The position numbers and the translations under genes are program-made. 64,000 nucleotides of DNA, taken from Bolinopsis microptera. Its lineage: Eukaryota; Ctenophora; Tentaculata; Lobata; Bolinopsidae. Below are positions 22,691 through 33,205 of this stretch, one piece after another (within the stretch, counting starts at the first letter, position 1; every line of letters starts with the position of its first letter). Below the pieces are notes generated by a model, which ran no database searches, was not told where the DNA came from, and was given only the letters and a program-made list of their open reading frames with translations. The stretch covers positions 13,948,944-14,012,943 of the forward strand of contig NC_087083.1 in NCBI RefSeq assembly GCF_026151205.1, written 5' to 3'.

Positions 22691-23509
22691 ACTTTACTTT
22701 ATGGACTGTAAAATACACCACAGGTCAGCAACTAACACGTTATTCTCACTGCTTAAAACTTGTTTAGACTTATGATTAGACTTATTTTAATTTTATGGTT
22801 GCTAATCATTTGACCAGCATGCTCCAATTAATCTAAGTTAGTCATAAAGTATCAAGTTGCTAATAACAAGATAATTAACCACTAATTACCTAATTAGCCT
22901 AATTAACCACTAATAACCTGCCTAGAGACGTGTACAAGAGCCGTCCCCTGAAGACCCTGACAGAGAAGACGGAACAGCAGGGGATACACATTATAAACCC
23001 ACCTTTTGTCAACTGTGTTTCTACTTATTGGGGCTCCAGGTTTGTTTTATATTCAGATTTATTTAAAAACAATGTATTTCTAATTTTAAAAAGGACTTTT
23101 TAAGGTGCTGAGTGCACGTACCTCCTTAGATTATTACGTGGGCGTATCACGTGGAGTATCACGTGGGCGTTATCTGACTATGTAGTCGATATGTACCAAT
23201 ACATGATCATTTTTATAGGTTTTATAGTCAGATTACCGCTTGTATTTATTCTGCAAGGTTTTAATTTTATTACTGTCCACTCAAAAGCGAATTCTTCTTT
23301 TATCCTTATATGCACTAATAGCTGAAGTCGCTGATTGAAGAGATTTCCTTGTCCTTGATTTTGTGACCCTTAAAAACATAACCTTAACTAATTCATCAGG
23401 TATATGGTAGCGGGGTACGGTAGCGGAACTGTTAAAGTCTGGCGACTAGGATCCAAGAAAGTCGGCTACGTTCCTTTTAAATCTTTACCACGTCACAACG
23501 CCGGAGCAG
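21332..23509 (+). CDS. WDR53: WDR53-like WD40 protein, five exons (N-terminus not found)
   Basis: Exons 21332-21405, 21626-21736, 22446-22504, 22926-23039 and 23400-23509 all have GT-AG borders and compatible phases. In order they read HEEEINQVAVDEKGQYM, then VSCDDDGTVICLDLTKSEGK with DNICASVQW, VPGRSSEIVSGGMDCKIHH, RDVYKSRPLKTLTEKTEQQG, and YMVAGYGSGTVKVWRLGSKK. These match the middle blades of WDR53, a WD40 propeller protein reported as a CUL4-DDB1 partner (family knowledge): the EEEIN, DD-G, NIC-SV and G-D--V blocks are in register. The first blades, about 85-90 residues by comparison with the human protein, should lie upstream but were not recognised. Short tandem arrays sit at three of the exon edges. 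Confidence 0.75.
21478..21529. repeat. Strong hairpin in WDR53-like intron
   Basis: The arms CAAAACCCCAGCCCCAGTCG plus GTTTC and the reverse GAAACCGACTGGG plus CTGGGGTTTTG pair over about 24 bases with one extra C, around a 3-base loop. It is probably a decayed foldback or a self-complementary insertion. A small-RNA precursor cannot be excluded. Confidence 0.8.
21680..22040. repeat. Six tandem copies of an exon end plus its 5' splice site
   Basis: The last ~40 bases of the exon ending at 21736, and the GTATGTA donor after it, are repeated in tandem. GG|GTATG junctions fall at 21737, 21796, 21853, 21910, 21967 and 22024 (spacing 59 then 57). Each unit holds ACACGACAATATATGTGCTT, CTGTGCAATGG and the donor. 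Units 2-4 also carry the upstream CAGTAAACACACTTT or a variant; units 5-6 have TTTAGTTTAGTAGTT instead. Confidence 0.95.
22482..22740. repeat. Triplicated exon end and donor with (CACTTT)n spacers
   Basis: TATGGACTGTAAAATACACC and the following ACAG|GTCAGCAACTAACACG occur three times, with donors at 22505, 22582 and 22724. They are separated by 4 and about 20 CACTTT hexamers (22522-22552; 22599-22693). The first copy is the true exon end. Confidence 0.95.
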
Positions 23510-24179
23510 GTACGAATTTAATATCTTCACAAAACTTATAAATTTTGAATTTACGATCATTCGTTAAAGGACCAGTTAACTGAAAAATTTGTAGTCTCCA
23601 ATTTGGCTAAGATTTAAATCAGCTGTGACAAACTGGTAAAGAATCGTATCGCCGAAAGAACCAACTCTCTAGCGTACGTGTAACGCGTGTTATTGTAATA
23701 ATAAGCTGTGGCCTCGTGACGTCATAAAGTCCCTCAGTGCGCGCTTGCATAGCGTAATTTACATTATAAATGTTTATCATCGTCAATAAAACACGTGTAA
23801 CTCACTCAAATTTTAGAATTATGACTATTACCCTAGTTCTCCAAAATCCTTATAGTTTTGGCTATCATCCTAACTAAAGGAATAGCTGATTGGATGTACA
23901 GTGCTCACGTCATGATTTTAAACAGTGATATAGGTTCTTGAACAGTGGCGGGTGAATGTACGGTTAGAAAGTTTCTGCTATTACAACTTATGTCATATGT
24001 GATAATTTTGGATTGTTTTCATTGCTTAATTACACAAGCAGGGAGACTGTACCGATTATTTTTCCCCAGTCCATGAAACTCTAACGAATTTAGAAAGGAT
24101 ACAGATAAGTAGGAGTTTGTTCAATTCCGAGAGCAATTATATTTATAGCATAGCGAAATTTCTAACTTTAATCTGCAAG

Positions 24180-24313
24180 TGTCTGCCAGTACAGGAGACA
24201 AGAAGTCTGGCTACTTTACGGCCGTTCCTCTGGGACCATTAGTAGAAGTAGCTTCTATCAGAACAGTGCCGTGGGAACAGAATTCCCGCCAAAATACCCG
24301 GTCTACCAAATAG
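24180..24313 (+). CDS. Possible alternative last exon for the WDR53-like gene
   Basis: A good acceptor (TTTCTAACTTTAATCTGCAAG) is followed by 44 codons reading VSASTGDKKSGYFTAVPLG and ending RQNTRSTK and TAG. The phase fits the donor after 23509. AATAAA follows at 24421-24426. Splicing here would give a truncated WD40 protein that avoids the satellite-filled intron. However, the segment lies inside the TTAA-flanked element, so it may be exonised transposon or chance. Confidence 0.25.
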
Positions 24314-24440
24314 TAAAATTACTGATTGGAGGTGTGTACGGTGTGAGGTGTGTTTTGAATTAGACTTCCGGCTTACCTATAGTTGTTATCCTAATTGCAT
24401 TATCATTGGTGCATAACATAAATAAACTACTGGTAAGTTT

Positions 24441-24549
24441 AAATACCAAGTCCAAACGTGTTCAGTCGATCGACCCACTGAACAACTATAGAAGATCCAA
24501 GACCCTATTATTCTCTGGCCATATATTACGGCACGATCGATTGTTAGAT
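24441..24549 (+). pseudogene. Tiny remnant of a LINE C-terminal region
   Basis: One frame reads NNYRRSKTLLFSGHILRHDR, resembling the R--L-W-GH-LR-D block downstream of RT in non-LTR elements. It is only about 35 codons with no other support. Confidence 0.3.
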
Positions 24550-25895
24550 GGCTAAATGACCAACGTTAATCTATACAATTCTAAAACTATGAGCTAGCAC
24601 TTTAATCTAAAAATACCTTTTTTATATTACTCCTGATTTTTACATTTCACGTAGAACATTGTCGCCAGAGGTTGATCATGGACACTAACAGCTTAATTTG
24701 AGATAAATGACTTATGAGTTTCTCTAAAGTTAACTCTAAAGTTGTGTAGTCCAGTCATTTATGGACATTTATGGAAATGAACCTGCAAATGTTCTAATAC
24801 TCACGAAACTTTGCACAGACCTTCCCGAAGTTATGATTAAACGATTTTCGTTTGGAGACATTTTTTTGACCGTGGAGAAAACCCAGGAGGGCCACGCCCA
24901 TATTGACCCAATAACGTAACCGACCCCTTGCTTCTGAAGGTCGTAGAGACTTCAAAATAGGCTTGAACGAAGCCGCATATGCATGTTTATATAGGAGTTA
25001 TTGAGCAACACATGGCCTAAAATCCTTACTTTTCGATAAATTCGCCAAAAACCATTTTGGGCGTGGTGCTAAGCCCATTTTCGATATGATCGTGATGGAG
25101 TCTTCAGACAGGATGCAAAAGAACCGCAATTAGCATATTAATATATGACTTACGAACAAACATATGCCTTAAAGTGCTTACTTTTTCAGTTATTGGCGAA
25201 AAACTGATTTTCGGTTCCAGAAATCATGCAAAACTATGGGTATCTGGTTAATTGGGCTATGAAGGCCCTAAAGGTTTTTGAATGTGTGCAAATTGTGCAG
25301 AATGGCCATGTTTATATACAACTTATGAAGCAACATGTACCCTAAATTACTTACTTTTCGAGTTATTCGGGGGAAAAGATTGTATTATGTCCATTTTTTA
25401 CCTGTAAAATACAGTCTCACGAGCTACTCTGCGCGCAAGAGGGACTTTATGACGTCATCGCCAAAATAATACAAACGCTATTTACACGCGTTAGAGAGCA
25501 GTTAGAGATTTAGGAATTTCGACTCGTTGCTTAGTTAGCTATTTGTCACAATCTGTCAAAATATGAGGATAACTTTTTTTTCAGTTAACTGGTCCTTTAA
25601 ATCCTTTTTCGTTTGATTTAAATTTCCTTCCAGTTTACCAAACAAATCTAGAAAACACACAGAATTTTAGGTTGAACAATACAAGACTCAAGAATTGAAC
25701 ACAAAAGATTATAAAAGACAGTTACACGTTTAAAAATAATTAAATTTATTCTGCTACCATATTAAAGTGGAACGATTTAGAATTGACTGTTGAGATCTCT
25801 GATGATAATATTGCAGGGCCTCACTCGAAACGCTAGGACTTTCAACAGACTCTAATAAACTTATCTTTAACCAAAACAACGTGGCACTATAGTAG

Positions 25896-28800
25896 TTTAT
25901 TGTTCATCGATAGAGGCCTATTTAGGGTTTAGCTCATGATATTCTACTGGATTACTTGTTATTGTTCATCAATAGAGGCTCTATTTAGGGTTTAGCTCAT
26001 GATATTCTACTGGATTGCTTGTTATTGTTCATCAATAGAGGCTATTTAGGGTTTAGCTCATGATATTCTACTGGATTGCTTGTTATTGTTCATCAATAGA
26101 GGCCTATTTAGGGTTTAGCTCATGATATTCTACTGGATTGCTTGTTATTGTTCATCAATAGAGGCCTATTTAGGGTTTAGCTCATGATATTCTACTGGAT
26201 TGCTTGTTATTGTTCATCAATAGAGGCCTATTTAGGGTTAGCTCATGATATTCTACTGATTATAGAGTCACAATTAGAGGCCTATTTAGGGTTTAGCTCA
26301 TGATATTCTACTGGATTACTTGTTATTGTTCATCAATAGAGGCCTATTTAGGGTTTAGCTCATGATATTCTACCTGGATTTGCTTGTTATTGTTCATCAA
26401 TAGAGGCCTATTTAGGGTTTAGCCTCATGATATTCTACTGGATTACTTGTTATTGTTCATCAATAGAGGCCTATTTAGGGTTTAGCTCATGATATTCTAC
26501 TGGATTGCTTGTTATTGTTCATCAATAGAGGCCTATTTAGGGTTTAGCTCATGATATTCTACTGGATTGCTTGTTATTGTTCATCAATAGAGGCCTATTT
26601 AGGGTTTAGCTCATGATATTCTACTGGATTGCTTGTTATTGTTCATCAATAGAGGCCTATTTAGGGTTTAGCTCATGATATTCTACTGGATTGCTTGTTA
26701 TTGTTCATCAATAGAGGCCTATTTAGGGTTTAGCTCATGATATTCTACTGGATTGCTTGTTATTGTTCATCAATAGAGGCCTATTTAGGGTTTAGCTCAT
26801 GATATTCTACTGGATTGCTTGTTATTGTTCATCAATAGAGGCCTATTTAGGGTTTAGCTCATGATATTCTACTGGATTGCTTGTTATTGTTCATCAATAG
26901 AGGCCTATTTAGGGTTTAGCTCATGATATTCTACTGGATTGCTTGTTATTGTTCATCAATAGAGGCCTATTTAGGGTTTAGCTCATGATATTCTACTGGA
27001 TTGCTTGTTATTGTTCATCAATAGAGGCCTATTTAGGGTTTAGCTCATGATATTCTACTGGATTGCTTGTTATTGTTCATCAATAGAGGCCTATTTAGGG
27101 TTTAGCTCATGATATTCTACTGGATTGCTTGTTATTGTTCATCAATAGAGGCCTATTTAGGGTTTAGCTCATGATATTCTACTGGATTGCTTGTTATTGT
27201 TCATCAATAGAGGCCTATTTAGGGTTTAGCTCATGATATTCTACTGGATTGCTTGTTATTGTTCATCAATAGAGGCCTATTTAGGGTTTAGCTCATGATA
27301 TTCTACTGGATTGCTTGTTATTGTTCATCAATAGAGGCCTATTTAGGGTTTAGCTCATGATATTCTACTGGATTGCTTGTTATTGTTCATCAATAGAGGC
27401 CTATTTAGGGTTTAGCTCATGATATTCTACTGGATTGCTTGTTATTGTTCATCAATAGAGGCCTATTTAGGGTTTAGCTCATGATATTCTACTGGATTGC
27501 TTGTTATTGTTCATCAATAGAGGCCTATTTAGGGTTTAGCTCATGATATTCTACTGGATTGCTTGTTATTGTTCATCAATAGAGGCCTATTTAGGGTTTA
27601 GCTCATGATATTCTACTGGATTGCTTGTTATTGTTCATCAATAGAGGCCTATTTAGGGTTTAGCTCATGATATTCTACTGGATTGCTTGTTATTGTTCAT
27701 CAATAGAGGCCTATTTAGGGTTTAGCTCATGATATTCTACTGGATTGCTTGTTATTGTTCATCAATAGAGGCCTATTTAGGGTTTAGCTCATGATATTCT
27801 ACTGGATTGCTTGTTATTGTTCATCAATAGAGGCCTATTTAGGGTTTAGCTCATGATATTCTACTGGATTGCTTGTTATTGTTCATCAATAGAGGCCTAT
27901 TTAGGGTTTAGCTCATGATATTCTACTGGATTGCTTGTTATTGTTCATCAATAGAGGCCTATTTAGGGTTTAGCTCATGATATTCTACTGGATTGCTTGT
28001 TATTGTTCATCAATAGAGGCCTATTTAGGGTTTAGCTCATGATATTCTACTGGATTGCTTGTTATTGTTCATCAATAGAGGCCTATTTAGGGTTTAGCTC
28101 ATGATATTCTACTGGATTGCTTGTTATTGTTCATCAATAGAGGCCTATTTAGGGTTTAGCTCATGATATTCTACTGGATTGCTTGTTATTGTTCATCAAT
28201 AGAGGCCTATTTAGGGTTTAGCTCATGATATTCTACTGGATTGCTTGTTATTGTTCATCAATAGAGGCCTATTTAGGGTTTAGCTCATGATATTCTACTG
28301 GATTGCTTGTTATTGTTCATCAATAGAGGCCTATTTAGGGTTTAGCTCATGATATTCTACTGGATTACTTGTTATTGTTCATCAATAGAGGCCTATTTAG
28401 GGTTTAGCTCATGATATTCTACTGGATTACTTGTTATTGTTCATCAATAGAGGCCTATTTAGGGTTTAGCTCATGATATTCTACTGGATTGCTTGTTATT
28501 GTTCATCAATAGAGGCCTATTTAGGGTTTAGCTCATGATATTCTACTGGATTGCTTGTTATTGTTCATCAATAGAGGCCTATTTAGGGTTTAGCTCATGA
28601 TATTCTACTGGATTTCTTGTTATTGTTCATCAATAGAGGCCTATTTAGGGTTTAGCTCATGATATTCTACTGGATTACTTGTTATTGTTCATCAATAGAG
28701 GCCTATTTAGGGTTTAGCTCATGATATTCTACTGGATTGCTTGTTATTGTTCATCAATAGAGGCCTATTTAGGGTTTAGCTCATGATATTCTACTGGATT

Positions 28801-31196
28801 GCTTGTTATTGTTCATCAATAGAGGCCTATTTAGGGTTTAGCTCATGATATTCTACTGGATTACTTGTTATTGTTCATCAATAGAGGCCTATTTAGGGTT
28901 TAGCTCATGATATTCTACTGGATTGCTTGTTATTGTTCATCAATAGAGGCCTATTTAGGGTTTAGCTCATGATATTCTACTGGATTACTTGTTATTGTTC
29001 ATCAATAGAGGCCTATTTAGGGTTTAGCTCATGATATTCTACTGGATTGCTTGTTATTGTTCATCAATAGAGGCCTATTTAGGGTTTAGCTCATGATATT
29101 CTACTGGATTACTTGTTATTGTTCATCAATAGAGGCCTATTTAGGGTTTAGCTCATGATATTCTACTGGTGTGCTTGTTATTGTTCATCAATAGAGGCTT
29201 ATTTAGGGTTTAGCTCATGATATTCTACTGGATTGCTTGTTATTGTTCATTAATAGAGGCCTATTTAGGGTTTAGCTCATGATATTCTACTGGATTGCTT
29301 GTTATTGTTCATTAATAGAGGCCTATTTAGGGTTTAGCTCATGATATTCTACTGGATTACTTGTTATTGTTCATTAATAGAGGCCTATTTAGGGTTTAGC
29401 TCATGATATTCTACTGGATTGCTTGTTATTGTTCATTAATAGAGGCCTATTTAGGGTTTAGCTCATGATATTCTACTGGATTACTTGTTATTGTTCATCA
29501 ATAGAGGCCTATTTAGGGTTTAGCTCATGATATTCTACTGGATTGCTTTTTATTGTTCATCAATAGAGGCCTATTTAGGGTTTAGCTCATGATATTCTAC
29601 TGTTCATCAATAGAGGCCTATTTAGGGTTTAGCTCATGATATTCTACTGTATTACTTGTTATTGTCCATCAATAGAGGCCTATTTAGGGTTTAGCTCATG
29701 ATATTCTACTGTATTGCTTGTTATTGTTCATCAATAGAGGCCTATTTAGGGTTTAGCTCATGATATTCTACTGGATTACTTGTTATTGTTCATCAATAGA
29801 GGCCTATTTAGGGTTTAACTGATGATATTCTACTGTATTACTTGTTATTGTTCATCAATAGAGGCCTATTTAGGGTTTAGCTCATGATATTCTACTGTTC
29901 ATCAATAGAGGCCTATTTAGGGTTTAGCTCATGATATTCTACTGTATTACTTGTTACTGTTCATCAATAGAGGCCTATTTAGGGTTTAGCTCATGATATT
30001 CTACTGTATTGCTTGTTATTGTTCATCAATAGAGGCCTATTTAGGGTTTAGCTCATGATATTCTACTGGATTACTTGTTATTGTTCATCAATAGAGGCCT
30101 ATTTAGGGTTTAGCTCATGATATTCTACTGGATTACTTGTTATTGTTCATCAATAGAGGCCTATTTAGGGTTTAGCTCATTCTACTGGATTGCTTGTTAT
30201 TGTTCATCAATAGAGGCCTATTTAGGGTTTAGCTCATGATATTCTACTGTTCATCAATAGAGGCCTATTTAGGGTTTAGCTCATGATATTCTACTGTTCA
30301 TCAATAGAGGCCTATTTAGGGTTTAGCTCATGATATTCTACTGTATTACTTGTTATTGTCCATCAATAGAGGCCTATTTAGGGTTTAGCTCATGATATTC
30401 TACTGGATTGCTTGTTATTGTTCATCAATAGAGGCCTATTTAGGGTTTAGCTCATGATATTCTACTGTATTGCTTGTTATTGTTCATCAATAGAGGCCTA
30501 TTTAGGGTTTAGCTCATGATATTCTACTGTATTACTTGTTATTGTCCATCAATAGAGGCCTATTTAGGGTTTAGCTCATGATATTCTACTGGATTACTTG
30601 TTATTGTTCATCAATAGAGGCCTATTTAGGGTTTAGCTCATTCTACTGGATTGCTTGTTATTGTTCATCAATAGAGGCCTATTTAGGGTTTAGCTCATGA
30701 TATTCTACTGTTCATCAATAGAGGCCTATTTAGGGTTTAGCTCATGATATTCTACTGTATTACTTGTTATTGTCCATCAATAGAGGCCTATTTAGGGTTT
30801 AGCTCATGATATTCTACTGGATTGCTTGTTATTGTTCATCAATAGAGGCCTATTTAGGGTTTAGCTCATGATATTCTACTGGATTACTTGTTATTGTTCA
30901 TCAATAGAGGCCTATTTAGGGTTTAGCTCATGATATTCTACTGGATTACTTGTTATTGTTCATCAATAGAGGCCTATTTAGGGTTTAGCTCATGATATTC
31001 TACTGGATTACTTGTTATTGTTCATCAATAGAGGCCTACTTAGGGTTTAGCTCATGATATTCTACTGGATTGCTTGTTATTGTTCATCAATAGAGGCCTA
31101 TTTAGGGTTTAGCTCATGATATTCTACTGGATTACTTGTTATTGTTCATCAATAGAGGCCTATTTAGGGTTTAGCTCATGATATTCTACTGGATTA
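25896..31196. repeat. 62-bp satellite, left block
   Basis: A head-to-tail array of a 62-bp unit, seen as TATTGTTCATCAATAGAGGC, CTATTTAGGGTTTAGCTCAT, GATATTCTACTGGATTGCTT and GT. Most units are identical or differ at a few diagnostic positions (GATTGC or GATTAC; TTCATCAAT or TTCATTAAT). A 47-bp short form lacks 15 bases (TACTGTTCATC). The left part (26,600-28,350) is almost invariant and the ends are more varied. It continues after the transposon at 36283. Confidence 0.98.
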
Positions 31197-31454
31197 GGGG
31201 GGGGTCCACGTTAAAAAAGTTAAATTCTAAGATCGAGATTTTGGAATTTAACATTAATTACTTTAACTTTTTTAACTTTTTTAACATAAATTAAAAATCA
31301 GATTTTGGCTGACTAATCGGTTCAAATTTTAACATAATTACCCAAATTAAACTCAATTATGAGTGTTGACCTTTAGTACTAGTAGTACCTCGCTCTTGCA
31401 ATTGTTTTCTGTAGTTGTAACTGATTTGATAACTCTACAAAAAAAAACACCTTG

Positions 31455-31495
31455 TATCTTCAGTTGCGTGTGGGTAGTCACTTTTGGGCCACCCT
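31455..31495. repeat. Terminus of a mariner-like MITE family
   Basis: CAGTTGCGTGTGGGTAGTCA and CTTTTGGGCCACCCTGTA match, inverted, the block at 46886-46923 (ACAGGGTGGCCCATAAGCAA and CTACCCACACGCAAC). The ACAGGGTGGCCC end followed by TA resembles Tc1/mariner-type termini (inference). Confidence 0.55.
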
Positions 31496-31565
31496 GTATA
31501 TATACACATAATTGTATAATTTAGTATTTACTAATATAATCATTCATATAATACGAAAAAAGAAT

Positions 31566-33205
31566 ATGGCTTGGCGGTGTAAGTGCGGAAGGGTTATGGA
31601 AAGTCTCACATACGACAGATGTTTACGTTGCAATTTAGCGAAGGCATCAGGAGAGTCGCTCATTCGCTTGAAGGGTTCCTGTAGCTGTAATCCCTGTACC
31701 CGAACCATCTACTGAGGACACATCATCAGGTATTGATACTCCGGAGCTTCCTCCAGCTGTAATCCCTGTACCCGAACCATCTACTGAGGACGTATCAGTT
31801 GTTGTCAACACTTCAAAAAGGGCTGCTGATTCATCAAAACCTAGAACTCAATATGATTCTGAAGACGAATCATCTGCTGATGTTATCACTACTGCGATAA
31901 TAACAAGCAACTCATTCAAGAGGAGAGCTGTCCCTACTTTTAGGATTCCAAAGATTAAGAAACCGACGGTGCAAAGCAAATTGACGATTATGGATAAATC
32001 TTCATCGACGGGTCTGAAGAAGAAGGAGCAGGCTAACACTGATAATTTAACCACGAGAACTCCCACAGTAGACAATTCTAAATTCACAATTGGACGACCA
32101 ATTGATGTTGATAAGATAAACAGCAGCAAGAAAGTGTTAAATTCAAAGAAGGAAACAGCACTTAACAAGTTGTCTACACGACTCATTGAAGGTGGAACTG
32201 CAATCAAGAATGAGAATCAGCAGGGAAATCGGGACAAATTGAACTCTAGAAATACTCCTCCAACAAGTTCTCTGAGTACAATTAGACTGCCAGTACACGA
32301 TGGAAAAGGTGATAAGCCTGTGATTGCGAAGAAAGAGACTGTTTTAAACAAACTTTCTACAAGATTCGCCACAGAAGATGGCACTTCCACGCCGAAAAAC
32401 AAACTTTGTAAGGAGAAATCCGGAAGAAAGGCGCTCGATGCCGAAACGATTAAAGATAGATGCACGGTCAGGACGAATTTTGAAATTGAATTGTGGAAGT
32501 GTAACGACATGGTACCTGGCCAGATTATCAAGGCCAAAGCAATTCAACGGGTTTTATTCAGACTTGGGTGTTCTTTAGAGGAAGCTTGCCTACAGAATAT
32601 ATACAATATTTTCGGAGGAAAAAAATCCAGGTGTCCTACGTTATCAATTGTGCGATCCATGGAGCGGGTATTAAGACTAAAATCTAAGAAAAGACGTCGT
32701 CGGATGATGAGTATTTTACCTACCCCGGAATGTCAGAATGGAACAAAGAGTACAGATGATGTGGTGCAGAATACTGTGCATCAGCCATGCCCAATAGCTA
32801 GAGTGAAACCAATCTTGTCATCGGAAACTATTCAATCTATTCCAAAAATACAAGGAAAGCTGTCTACTAATTATGTCCATGCAAATGTGACAGGGAAGCA
32901 TTCTTTTGCCTTTATTTCCCACATTGCGGTAATGCTAGAGTTAACTAGATCACTAGGTCCAAGCAATTTGAAAAGTTGTGACGATGAGGAACTTGTGCAT
33001 AGATCGTTGAATGAAATAAAAAATAATCAGGATTCAAAGAAATATATAAATGTAATTGATAGCGCGGAAGATATTAAAAATGAAGTCCCTGAAGTCTTAA
33101 AGCAGGTAAAGAACCTATTGGGGTGTGTGAAAGTGAAACAACCAGATCGAAGTTCTGTTTCAAAACATAGATGCTCTCATAATCTAAAGAGCCATTTAGC
33201 CAGTT
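31566..33205 (+). CDS. Long ORF of the TIR transposon, 5' portion (unknown family)
   Basis: An ATG at 31566 opens MAWRCKCGRVMES followed by DRCLRCNLAK: a CxC...CxxC cluster suggesting a small zinc ribbon. This frame ends at 31715. A second frame, open from 31672, takes over and runs without stop to 33205, where a LINE is inserted. A one-base indel or a small intron must link them (GGCGGT|GTAAGT at about 31578 is a possible donor). The long frame has a Pro/Glu-rich start with a direct repeat (PAVIPVPEPSTED, positions 31684-31720 and 31741-31780), then Ser/Thr/Lys-rich sequence with two related KxETxLNKLSTR motifs, then a denser domain around WKCNDMVPGQIIKAK and a basic KSKKRRRRM. No transposase signature is recognised. 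Confidence 0.55.
33195..33205. repeat. Target-site duplication, left copy (TTTAGCCAGTT)
   Basis: The 11-bp word TTTAGCCAGTT occurs here and at 35261-35271, exactly bordering the nested LINE. Confidence 0.9.

Larger units (their letters stand above)
23568..25596. mobile_element. TTAA-flanked element with ~180-bp terminal inverted repeats
   Basis: Ends AGGACCAGTTAACTG and CAGTTAACTGGTCCT, each bordered outside by TTAA (23564-23567 and 25597-25600). TIR similarity extends, imperfectly, to about 23755 and from about 25428, and includes a TGACGTCA palindrome in each arm. A TTAA target is used by the piggyBac and Kolobok superfamilies (established). The AGG start suits the latter better (inference). 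No transposase frame is seen, so the copy is non-autonomous. The interior has three degenerate ~180-bp sub-repeats at 24950-25370, around ACTTATGAAGCAACATG-type blocks. Confidence 0.7.

Noticed and set aside
22431-22775. His/Phe-repeat open frames
   Set aside because: They are translations of the CACTTT hexamer array between copies of a duplicated splice junction.
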